Made by a program: the position numbers and the translations under genes. Below are positions 25,233 through 32,236 of a stretch of 34,817 nucleotides of DNA, piece by piece. A model generated the notes under the pieces. That model was not told the origin of the DNA. It worked only from the letters and a program-made list of their open reading frames with translations, and ran no database searches. This stretch comes from JBHHZM01 sp046758065. Its GTDB lineage: Bacteria; Pseudomonadota; Alphaproteobacteria; JAAXGF01. The DNA is taken from contig JBHHZM010000016.1 of assembly GCA_046758065.1 (NCBI GenBank), positions 1 to 34,817 on the forward strand, written 5' to 3'. Position 1 is the stretch's first letter. The number at the start of each line of letters is the position of its first letter.

Positions 25233-26144
25233 GTGATTGAGGACGCGCTCGCCGGGATCGCCGCCGACCACGACCGCGGCGCCGCCGAGCTCGCCGACGA
25301 CGGATTGCGATTGCTCGCGCAAGCGCTGGGCGACAGTCGCGCGCCAAGCGGCGAGGCACTGCTGGCCGAGGCGGCCGGGCTGGTGCGTCGCCTCGCCGAA
25401 CTCAGGCCGTCGATGGCGGGGCTCGGCAACTGGGCCGTCGCCTATTACGCCGCCCTGCGCGAGCGCCTTGCCGTCGCGAAAACCGTCGAGCCGAAACTCT
25501 GCGACACGGTGCTCGCCGAACTGCTTGACCGCAAGGCCGCCCAACGCGACGCGCTCGTCGCCGCGGCGTGTCCCGTGCTCGCGGGTGCGGGGTGCATCGT
25601 CACGCTGAGCCATTCCTCGACCGTCGAGGCGGTGCTCGCCGATGCAGCGCCGCAGCACTGCCGGATCGTCGTCGCCGAATCGCGGCCGCGGCTCGAAGGA
25701 CGCCGGCTCTGCGCCGCACTCGAAGCCGCCGGACGGCGCGTGCGCTGCATTACCGACGCCCAGATCGGGCTGGCGCTCGACGGCGCCGACATGGCGCTGT
25801 TCGGCGCCGACGCCGTTCTCGCCGACCTCGGGGTGGTGAACAAGACCGGGAGTCTGTTCGCGGCGCTTGCTGCCCGCGCCGCCGGCAAGCCCTGTTACGT
25901 CGCCTGCGACGGCTTCAAGATCGACCCGCGACACACCAGTCACGACGCGCGGCTCGAGGCGATGGAGGGCGGCGAGGTCTGGCCCGAGCGGGCGGAGATT
26001 TGCGACAACGTCTACTTCGAGATCGTCCCCGGCGCCTATGTCGACCTTTATCTCACCGAAAAAGGCGCGCTCGCCGCCGCCGCCATGCGCGACGAGATCG
26101 CCGCCCGGGCCGCGCTCTGGCGCGACGCCGGTCTCTCTCCCTGA
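25233..26144 (+). CDS. eIF2B alpha/beta/delta-like (IF-2B family) protein
   Basis: A 303-residue cytosolic protein of the IF-2B superfamily, which includes methylthioribose-1-phosphate isomerase, ribose-1,5-bisphosphate isomerase and eIF2B regulatory subunits. Signatures are VTLSHSSTVEAVL (123-135), ESRPRLEGRRL (149-159), the Asp-bearing GADAVLADLGVVNKTGS (191-207) and the phosphate-site region near PCYVACDGFKID. Where the isomerases have a catalytic Cys after the TH motif, this protein has Ser (SHSST), so canonical isomerase chemistry is doubtful. The start is GTG at 25233. Function unknown; most likely binds a sugar phosphate or nucleotide produced or removed by the adjacent Nudix protein. 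Confidence 0.82.
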   Translation: MIEDALAGIAADHDRGAAELADDGLRLLAQALGDSRAPSGEALLAEAAGLVRRLAELRPSMAGLGNWAVAYYAALRERLAVAKTVEPKLCDTVLAELLDRKAAQRDALVAAACPVLAGAGCIVTLSHSSTVEAVLADAAPQHCRIVVAESRPRLEGRRLCAALEAAGRRVRCITDAQIGLALDGADMALFGADAVLADLGVVNKTGSLFAALAARAAGKPCYVACDGFKIDPRHTSHDARLEAMEGGEVWPERAEICDNVYFEIVPGAYVDLYLTEKGALAAAAMRDEIAARAALWRDAGLSP

Positions 26145-26261
26145 CGGCGACGCGGCTTTCTTAGATACGGCTTGCTTGGGAAAAGGCTGCGAATTGGGTT
26201 AAGTTTCCGACTTCCGGCTCGTCCGGCGCGCCGGGCAATTAACGACCCATCAGGACGGAAC

Positions 26262-27647
26262 ATGACCAAACGATTTTCGATCACGGTTCTCGCGACGCTC
26301 ACGATTCTGGCGACGCATGTCGTCGCGTCGCTCCCTGCAGCGCAGGCGGCGCTTCCCCTCGAATTCAGCGACGGCAAGGTCCCGACGCTCGCCCCGATGC
26401 TCAGGGAGGCGACGCCGGCGGTGGTCAACATCGCGACCCGGGGTCACGTGCGCGTGCGCCAGAATCCGCTGTTCGCCGATCCGTTCTTCCGCCGCTTTTT
26501 TGACCTGCCGAATATGCCGCGCCAGCGCCAGACTCAGAGCGTCGGCTCGGGCGTGATCGTCGACGCCGAGCGCGGCATCGTGCTGACCAACAATCATGTC
26601 ATTGCCAACGCCGATAAAATCGTCGTCACCTTGCGCGACAAACGACAGTTCGCGGCCAAGCTTGTCGGCACCGACCCGGATACCGATATCGCCGTACTCG
26701 AAATTCCCGCCGAGAACCTCACGGCGCTGCCGATGGGCGATTCCGACGCCCTCGAAGTCGGCGACTTCGTGATCGCCATCGGCAACCCCTTCGGTATCGG
26801 TCAGACCGTGACCTCGGGCATCGTCAGCGCGCTGCGCCGCAGCGGCCTCGGCATCGAGGGCTTCGAGGACTTCATTCAGACCGATGCGTCGATCAACCCG
26901 GGCAATTCGGGCGGGCCGCTCGTCACCCTGCGCGGCGAGCTGATCGGCATCAATACCGCGATCATCGGGCCGAGCGGCGGCAACGTCGGCATCGGCCTGG
27001 CGATTCCCATCAACATGGCGCGCCGGATCATGGAGCAGCTCGTCGCCTACGGCGAGGTCAGCCGCGGACGGCTCGGCGTGCAGGCGCAGGACCTGACGCC
27101 CGATCTCGCCGAAGCGATGGGCCTGGATCGCACCGAAGGCGCCATCATTACCAGCATCGTTCCCGGATCGCCCGCCGCCAAGGCCGGCCTAAAGGCCGGC
27201 GATGTGATTACCGCCGTCGGCGGCGCGCGGATTCACAACGCCACCCAAATGCGCAACAAGGTCGGCCTGCTCAGGGTCGGCGAAACGGTCGCGCTTGCCA
27301 TACTGAGAGACGGCGAGCCGATGACGATCCGCGCCGAGATCGCCGAGCCCACGCGCGTGAAGGTCGAAGCGAAAGGCGCGGCGCGGCGGCTTTCGGGCGC
27401 GATGTTCGCGCCGCTCGGCGAGGATTCTCCCCTGTTCGGTTACGTCGAAGGCGTTTTCGTCGCCGAAGTCGAGCCGGGAAGTCCCGCCTGGCGCATCGGT
27501 CTGCGCAAGGACGACGTGATCGTCGCGGTCAATCGCAAACGCGTGCGAAACCTTCAGGAATTCGAGGCCGCCGTGACCCGGCGCCGCGGCGCGATGCTGC
27601 TCAATATCCGGCGCGGAGACGCGCAGATCTATATCGCCGTTCGCTAG
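26262..27647 (+). CDS. Periplasmic serine protease of the DegP/DegQ (HtrA) family
   Basis: Envelope quality-control protease of about 461 residues. It starts with a Sec signal peptide (positive MTKR, hydrophobic core, AQA at 27-29, cleavage after residue 29). The trypsin-like domain has the triad His112 (TNNHVI), Asp142 (DTDIAV) and Ser216 (NPGNSGGP). Two PDZ domains follow, about 265-360 (SRGRLGVQAQDL...GLKAGDVITAVGG) and 370-455 (VFVAEVEPGSPAW...DVIVAVNRKRV). ATG at 26262 follows AGGACGGA; an upstream in-frame start lacks signal-peptide character. It is a single gene with neighbours in unrelated functions, and may be degP or degQ. Confidence 0.94.
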   Translation: MTKRFSITVLATLTILATHVVASLPAAQAALPLEFSDGKVPTLAPMLREATPAVVNIATRGHVRVRQNPLFADPFFRRFFDLPNMPRQRQTQSVGSGVIVDAERGIVLTNNHVIANADKIVVTLRDKRQFAAKLVGTDPDTDIAVLEIPAENLTALPMGDSDALEVGDFVIAIGNPFGIGQTVTSGIVSALRRSGLGIEGFEDFIQTDASINPGNSGGPLVTLRGELIGINTAIIGPSGGNVGIGLAIPINMARRIMEQLVAYGEVSRGRLGVQAQDLTPDLAEAMGLDRTEGAIITSIVPGSPAAKAGLKAGDVITAVGGARIHNATQMRNKVGLLRVGETVALAILRDGEPMTIRAEIAEPTRVKVEAKGAARRLSGAMFAPLGEDSPLFGYVEGVFVAEVEPGSPAWRIGLRKDDVIVAVNRKRVRNLQEFEAAVTRRRGAMLLNIRRGDAQIYIAVR

Positions 27648-27712
27648 CCGCGACCCACGGCCCGAAACGGTGCGATCGTCAGGCGACGGCGGAGATAGGC
27701 AGAGAGGATGCG

Positions 27713-28765
27713 ATGATATTCCGCCAATTGTTCGACAGCGTTTCCTGCGCCTATACCTACCTGCTCGCCAGTCGGCGGGGCGGAGAAGCGCTGATCATCG
27801 ACCCGGTGCTCGACAAGGTGGACCGTTATCTGCGGTTGCTCGAAGAGCTCGATCTCAGGCTCGTCAAGGCGATCGACACCCACGTTCACGCCGACCACAT
27901 CACCGGATTGGGCGCATTGCGCGATCGCACCAGATGCATCACCGTGATGGGTGCCGAGAGCGCGGTCGACGTGGTCTCGATGCGGGTCGCGGACGGTGAC
28001 CGCGTCGAAGTCGAAGGAATCGCGCTCGATGTCATGCACACCCCCGGGCACACCGACGACTCGTACAGTTACCTCATGAGCGACCGGGTGTTCACCGGCG
28101 ATACGCTGTTCATCCGCGGGACCGGCCGTACCGATTTCCAGAATGGCGACCCCTACGCCGCCTACGATTCGCTGTTCAACAAGCTGCTCGAACTGCCCGA
28201 CGAAACGCTCGTCTACCCGGGCCACGACTACAAGGGCGATACGGTCAGCACGATCCGGGAGGAAAAGGCGTTCAACCCGCGCCTGCAGGTGACTTCGGCC
28301 GACGAGTACGCCGCGATCATGGACAAGCTGGACCTGCCCAACCCCAAGATGATGGATGTCGCGGTTCCGGCCAATCTCAAGATCGGCCTGTCGCAGGACG
28401 AGATCGAGGCGCGGGGCTGGTCGCTCACCTGCGAGCACGCCATTCCGCTGCTTGACGGTGACGATCTGGTGCTGGTCGATTTGCGCGACGTTCCTGAACG
28501 CGAACGGCACGGCGTCATCCGCGGGTCGGTGCATGCGCCCTACGCCGACCTCGAAGCCAATGTCGGACCCGGCGGCCTGCTTTACGAACTCGCGGAAGCC
28601 ACGGGAAAGCGTCTGGTTTTCTACTGCGCCTACGGCGAGCGTTCGGCAATGGCCGTGCAGACGGCGCGGAGCGCCGGGATCGCCGACGCCTTCCACATCA
28701 AAGGCGGGATCGACGCCTGGAAGAAGTGTAGCGGTCCGCTCGACCAACCGGAACCCAAGCGATAG
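27713..28765 (+). CDS. Persulfide dioxygenase-rhodanese fusion (ETHE1/Blh-like)
   Basis: Fused enzyme of 350 residues for sulfide/persulfide detoxification. Residues 1-240 form a metallo-beta-lactamase domain of the ETHE1 type: THVHADH (His57, His59, Asp61, His62), HTPGHT (His113), FTGD (Asp130) and YPGHDY (His171), giving the mononuclear iron site. Residues about 245-345 form a rhodanese domain with active-site Cys305 in YCAYGERSA. In characterised fusions the dioxygenase oxidises glutathione persulfide to sulfite and the rhodanese handles sulfane sulfur. It lies 66 bp after the Deg gene and converges on a response-regulator gene with 6 bp between stops. Confidence 0.9.
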   Translation: MIFRQLFDSVSCAYTYLLASRRGGEALIIDPVLDKVDRYLRLLEELDLRLVKAIDTHVHADHITGLGALRDRTRCITVMGAESAVDVVSMRVADGDRVEVEGIALDVMHTPGHTDDSYSYLMSDRVFTGDTLFIRGTGRTDFQNGDPYAAYDSLFNKLLELPDETLVYPGHDYKGDTVSTIREEKAFNPRLQVTSADEYAAIMDKLDLPNPKMMDVAVPANLKIGLSQDEIEARGWSLTCEHAIPLLDGDDLVLVDLRDVPERERHGVIRGSVHAPYADLEANVGPGGLLYELAEATGKRLVFYCAYGERSAMAVQTARSAGIADAFHIKGGIDAWKKCSGPLDQPEPKR

Positions 28766-28771
28766 GCGGCC

Positions 28772-29425
28772 TCAGACCTCCCAGCCGAGCTGCATCGCGA
28801 TCTTGACCGCCTGCGTCCGGTTCGAAGCGCCGAGCTTGCGGAAGACCCCCTTGAGGTGCACCTTGACCGTCACCTCCTGCACCTCGAGCCCCCGGGCGAT
28901 TTCCTTGTTGGAAAGGCCTTTCGTCAGCAGCGCGAGGACATCGCGCTCGCGCGGGGTGAGGCGCTGCAAGGGACTGTCGTCCGAAAACGCGACGTTGCCG
29001 CTCCGGGCTCCCGCCAGCCCCGGCTTCGCTTCTGAAAAAATGACCGCGGGTACGTACTTCTCACCCGAGATGACGAGCTTCAGCGCGTTGAGCATGGCCT
29101 TGCCGCTCAACGTCTTGGGAATGAAGCCGTGAGCGCCGCGTTCGAGCGCGTTGATGACGTCGCTACGGTGATACGAGCCCGACAGAATGACGACGGGAAC
29201 ATCGGGAAAACGCGCGCGCATGACCTCGAGACCCACGAGCCTGTTCATCCCCGGCATTTTCAAATCGAGAATGATGAGATCAAGGCCGTCGAGTTCCGAA
29301 GCCTTCGACAAGGCTTCGTCGAAGGTTTCCGCCTCGATCACATCGACGTCGGGCCCCAAACGGTCGAAGTAGAACTTCAAGCCGTCCCGCACCAGACGGT
29401 GATCGTCGGCGAGGAGGATCTGCAT
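28772..29425 (-). CDS. NarL/LuxR-type two-component response regulator
   Basis: DNA-binding response regulator of 217 residues. The receiver domain (1-125) has the acidic pair Asp7-Asp8, phosphoacceptor Asp54 (LDLKMPG), Ser82 in LSGS and Lys104 (FIPK); after PGM there are about three extra residues (NRLVG) in the alpha-3 loop. The C-terminal LuxR helix-turn-helix (155-217) has LTPRERDVLALLTKGLSNKEIA and KVHLKGVFRKLGASNRTQAV. ATG at 29425 matches the domain start; an upstream in-frame extension is unlikely. No sensor kinase is adjacent, so it is an orphan here. It is divergent from the Nfu gene across 232 bp. Confidence 0.92.
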   Translation of the reverse strand: MQILLADDHRLVRDGLKFYFDRLGPDVDVIEAETFDEALSKASELDGLDLIILDLKMPGMNRLVGLEVMRARFPDVPVVILSGSYHRSDVINALERGAHGFIPKTLSGKAMLNALKLVISGEKYVPAVIFSEAKPGLAGARSGNVAFSDDSPLQRLTPRERDVLALLTKGLSNKEIARGLEVQEVTVKVHLKGVFRKLGASNRTQAVKIAMQLGWEV

Positions 29426-29657
29426 TGTTTGCTTGCTCGTGTTTTGACCCGATTCGAAGGTCGGCGCTGGCGTCAATGCGGCAACAGACCAAACACCCGA
29501 GGGGCTGTTTGCGCGGTTACTCTTTCCAACATAGGGCTTGACCGTGATGCAAGCAACGTATCGATACCCTGCGCCGCTTCCAGGCTTCGGGACTTGCACT
29601 CACCGAGAAATGATCCATCATAGAAACAACGGCAACCCGTTATGGGAAAGCAGAGAG

Positions 29658-30509
29658 ATGTTCATTCAGACCGAGACCACGGCGGACCCGGAAACCCTGC
29701 GGTTCCTGCCCGGTCGGAGTGTGACCGGTTCCGGCACGATTTCTTTCGCTGATGCGGAATCGGCGAAGCGCTCGCCGCTCGCCGAGCGCCTGTTCGGAAT
29801 CGGATCGGTCGCGGGCGTCGCACTGGGGCCCGACTACATTGCCGTCACCAAGACCGCGGAGGCCGAATGGGCGATGATCAAGACGGCGGTGCTCCGCGCG
29901 ATCATGGAACATTTCGTCGAAGGCGGCCCGGCGCTTCTCGCCGCCGCCGGCGCAGCCGCGGGGAATGACGAGGCCGAATCCGAGATCGTCGAGCAGATTC
30001 GCGAACTGATCGAGACGCGCATTCATCCCGCCGTGGTCCAGGGCGGCGGCGAGGTCGCTTTCCAGGGCTACGAGGAAGGGGTCGTCATCCTCGACCTGCA
30101 GGGACCGGCGATCGGCCTCAAGCAGCCGATCCAGAACATGCTGCAGCACTACCTGCCCGAGGTCACGTCGGTTCGTCCCTACGACGAGCATTTGCGCATG
30201 CAACGGCCCGAGATGAACACGCCCGAGGCGATTGCCGTCCGGCGGTTGCTCGATGAGGAGGTCAACCCGGCCGTCGCCTCGCACGGCGGCCACATCGCCC
30301 TGATCGACGTCCAGGACGACAAGGTCTATATCCGTCTCGAAGGAGGATGTCAGGGCTGCGGCATGGCCGACGTCACCCTCAAGCAGGGCGTCGAGGTCGC
30401 GATCAGGCGCGCCGTACCGTCGATCGCGGCGGTGCTCGACGTCACCGATCACGCCGACGGAACGAACCCCTATTACCAGCCCGGCAAGGGCGGCGTCAGC
30501 CCGGTCTGA
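29658..30509 (+). CDS. Chimeric Nfu iron-sulfur carrier with one cysteine-less and one intact NifU domain
   Basis: Fe-S cluster carrier of 283 residues in three parts. Residues 1-92 are the Nfu N-terminal domain (MFIQTETTADPETLRFLPGR). Residues about 105-175 align with the alphaproteobacterial NifU domain (VAFQGYEEGVVILDLQG...LKQPIQNMLQHYLPEVTSV) but the CxxC loop is missing: LQG is followed by PAIGLKQ. Residues about 187-272 are a second NifU domain with the cluster motif Cys231-Gln-Gly-Cys234, ending VTDHADGTNPYY, like the C-terminal half of gammaproteobacterial NfuA. ATG at 29658 matches the family start. It probably assembles a [4Fe-4S] cluster at a dimer interface. A possible promoter (TTGACC at 29538) and a palindrome GTATCGATAC (29558-29567) lie upstream. 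Confidence 0.87.
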   Translation: MFIQTETTADPETLRFLPGRSVTGSGTISFADAESAKRSPLAERLFGIGSVAGVALGPDYIAVTKTAEAEWAMIKTAVLRAIMEHFVEGGPALLAAAGAAAGNDEAESEIVEQIRELIETRIHPAVVQGGGEVAFQGYEEGVVILDLQGPAIGLKQPIQNMLQHYLPEVTSVRPYDEHLRMQRPEMNTPEAIAVRRLLDEEVNPAVASHGGHIALIDVQDDKVYIRLEGGCQGCGMADVTLKQGVEVAIRRAVPSIAAVLDVTDHADGTNPYYQPGKGGVSPV

Positions 30510-30585
30510 GCCGGCGTTTCGCGGGACACTGGGCGCGCATCCGCACGACGGAGCAGTAACGAGCGAGGCGCGTCCCGCGCGCCTG

Positions 30586-31818
30586 ATGCTGCTGATCCCC
30601 ACGACCTCGTACCGGGTCGCCGATTTCATGGCTGCGGCCGAGCGCCTCGGCGTCGAGGTGGTGGTCGGCTCGAACCGCCGCCAAGTGCTCGAAAATCTCG
30701 CCGAGGGCGGCACGGTCCGGATCGACTTCCGCGACCTCGACAAGGGCGTGGCCGAAATTGCGGCGTACGCGAAGCCCCACCCGCTCGCCGCGATCGTCGG
30801 CGTCGACGATGAAACCACGCTGCTCGCTGCGCGGGCCGCCGCCGCACTGGGCCTGCCCCATAACGACCCGGACGCGGTGGCGGCGAGCCGCAACAAACAC
30901 CGCTTCCGCTATATCGTCGCCCAGGCCGGGCTGGCATCGCCCGAGTTCCGCCTCGTCACGCTCGCCGACGATCCCGTCGAGGCCGCGCGTGCGGCGCCCT
31001 ATCCCTGCGTGCTGAAGCCGCTGGCGCTCGCGGGGAGCCGTGGCGTCATTCGCGCCGATGACCCTACCGCCTTCGTCGCCGCCTTCCGCCGCATCGCGGC
31101 GATTCTTGCCCGACCCGACGCCGCCTTGCCCGGCGCTACGGCGCGGCAAATTCTTGTCGAGAGCTACGTTCCGGGCGACGAGGTGGCGCTCGAAGGACTG
31201 CTGGAGGACGGCCATCTTCGGGTCCTCGCGCTGTTCGACAAGCCCGACCCGCTCGAAGGCCCGTACTTCGAGGAAACCATCTACCTCACCCCGTCCCGCC
31301 TGCCGGCGGCCGCCCAGGCCGCGGTCGCCGAGGCCACGAAACGCGCCGCTGCCGCCCTCGGCCTCAGCGAAGGCCCGGTTCACGCCGAATTGCGGCTCAA
31401 CGAGCGGGGCGCATGGGTGATCGAGGTCGCGGCGCGCTCGATCGGCGGGCTCTGTTCGCGCGTGCTGCGCTTCGGCGCCGGCATGAGCCTCGAAGAGCTC
31501 GTCCTGCGCCACGCGCTGGGACTGCCCGCCGGGTCGCGCGAACGCGAACGCCGGCCTGCGGGCGTGATGATGATCCCGATTCCCGCCGCCGGTGTGCTGC
31601 ACCAAGTACACGGGCTCGACGCGGCGCGGCGCGTCCCCGGTGTCGAGGACGTGACCATCACGATTCCCTGCGGCCAGCCGGTGGTTCCCCTGCCCGAGGG
31701 TGATCGCTACCTCGGGTTCATCTTTGCGCGTGCGGCGACGACCGCAGCCGTCGAGAAGGCATTGCGCGCCGCGCATGGACGGCTCGAGTTCGCCATCGCA
31801 CCGGCCGCAGAGACCTGA
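30586..31818 (+). CDS. Orphan ATP-grasp domain protein (predicted carboxylate-amine ligase)
   Basis: A 410-residue cytosolic ATP-grasp protein of the carbamoyl-phosphate-synthase-L/amino-acid-ligase type. A pre-ATP-grasp Rossmann-like region (1-95, starting MLLIPTTSYRVADFM) precedes the ATP-grasp core: SRNKHRFRYIVAQAG (101-115), VLKPLALAGSRGVIRAD (142-158), LVESYVPGDEVALEG (190-204), then HAELRLNERGAWVIEVAARSIGG supplying metal ligands, and a C-terminal domain ending near LEFAIAPAAET. Related enzymes join a carboxylate to an amine, for example making dipeptides; the product here is unknown. It begins 76 bp after nfu and may share its transcript. It converges on the nrtS-like gene with 12 bp between stops. 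Confidence 0.8.
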   Translation: MLLIPTTSYRVADFMAAAERLGVEVVVGSNRRQVLENLAEGGTVRIDFRDLDKGVAEIAAYAKPHPLAAIVGVDDETTLLAARAAAALGLPHNDPDAVAASRNKHRFRYIVAQAGLASPEFRLVTLADDPVEAARAAPYPCVLKPLALAGSRGVIRADDPTAFVAAFRRIAAILARPDAALPGATARQILVESYVPGDEVALEGLLEDGHLRVLALFDKPDPLEGPYFEETIYLTPSRLPAAAQAAVAEATKRAAAALGLSEGPVHAELRLNERGAWVIEVAARSIGGLCSRVLRFGAGMSLEELVLRHALGLPAGSRERERRPAGVMMIPIPAAGVLHQVHGLDAARRVPGVEDVTITIPCGQPVVPLPEGDRYLGFIFARAATTAAVEKALRAAHGRLEFAIAPAAET

Positions 31819-31830
31819 TCGCGCGTCGGT

Positions 31831-32088
31831 TCAGGCGTCGGGTGCGCCGTCGCCCTGGCGGCGGATGTGGTAGAGACGGGCCGTCACGGCGCCGTAGGAA
31901 GCGACGAAATAGGGGACGGCGTAGGTCAGAACGATCTTGATGTAGTCGAGGTCGCCGCCGGCGACCATTATGTCGCCCTGATTGATGAGGTTGAGGACCG
32001 TTCCGACGACGACAGCGGCGATCAACGATTGCCTCGGGACGCCGTCCGAGAGGGCGAGCGCGACAACGGAAGGTTTTCTCGCATCCAT
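31831..32088 (-). CDS. nrtS: Small NrtS-like nitrate/nitrite transporter
   Basis: An 85-residue membrane protein with two hydrophobic segments (about 22-38 and 50-70). The central VVVGTVLNLINQGDIMVAGGD and IVLTYAVPYFVASYGAVTAR match the NrtS family, first described in cyanobacteria as a small nitrate/nitrite transporter. The symbol is given on family resemblance. The N-terminus MDARKPSVV is cytosolic-looking and the ribosome site is weak. A good promoter lies 36-65 bp upstream. No nitrate reductase genes are in view. Confidence 0.78.
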   Translation of the reverse strand: MDARKPSVVALALSDGVPRQSLIAAVVVGTVLNLINQGDIMVAGGDLDYIKIVLTYAVPYFVASYGAVTARLYHIRRQGDGAPDA

Positions 32089-32107
32089 TCGACGACACCC
32101 TGTCGTT

Positions 32108-32125
32108 GAACCGTTTCGCCGGTTC
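32108..32125. repeat. Inverted repeat overlapping the nrtS promoter
   Basis: GAACCG (32108-32113) and CGGTTC (32120-32125) form perfect arms around TTTCGC. It spans the expected nrtS start site and touches the -10 box, a position suited to a repressor site; it could also form a hairpin in the 5' leader. No known operator was recognised. Confidence 0.45.
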
Positions 32126-32153
32126 TATACCGTTCCCCGCCTCCCGAGATCAA
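32124..32153 (-). promoter_or_regulatory. Sigma-70-type promoter of the nrtS-like gene
   Basis: On the minus strand TTGATC (32153-32148) and TATAGA (32129-32124) are 18 bp apart. The start would be near 32117, about 29 bases before the gene. It lies in the 148-bp gap between the diguanylate cyclase gene end and nrtS. Confidence 0.5.
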
Positions 32154-32236
32154 CCGCCGGATTTCGCTGCCGTCGGATACGGCGATGCCGGACGCGCGAC
32201 GGGCGTGCGTCCGGCGGACCGTAAAAGACCAATCGA

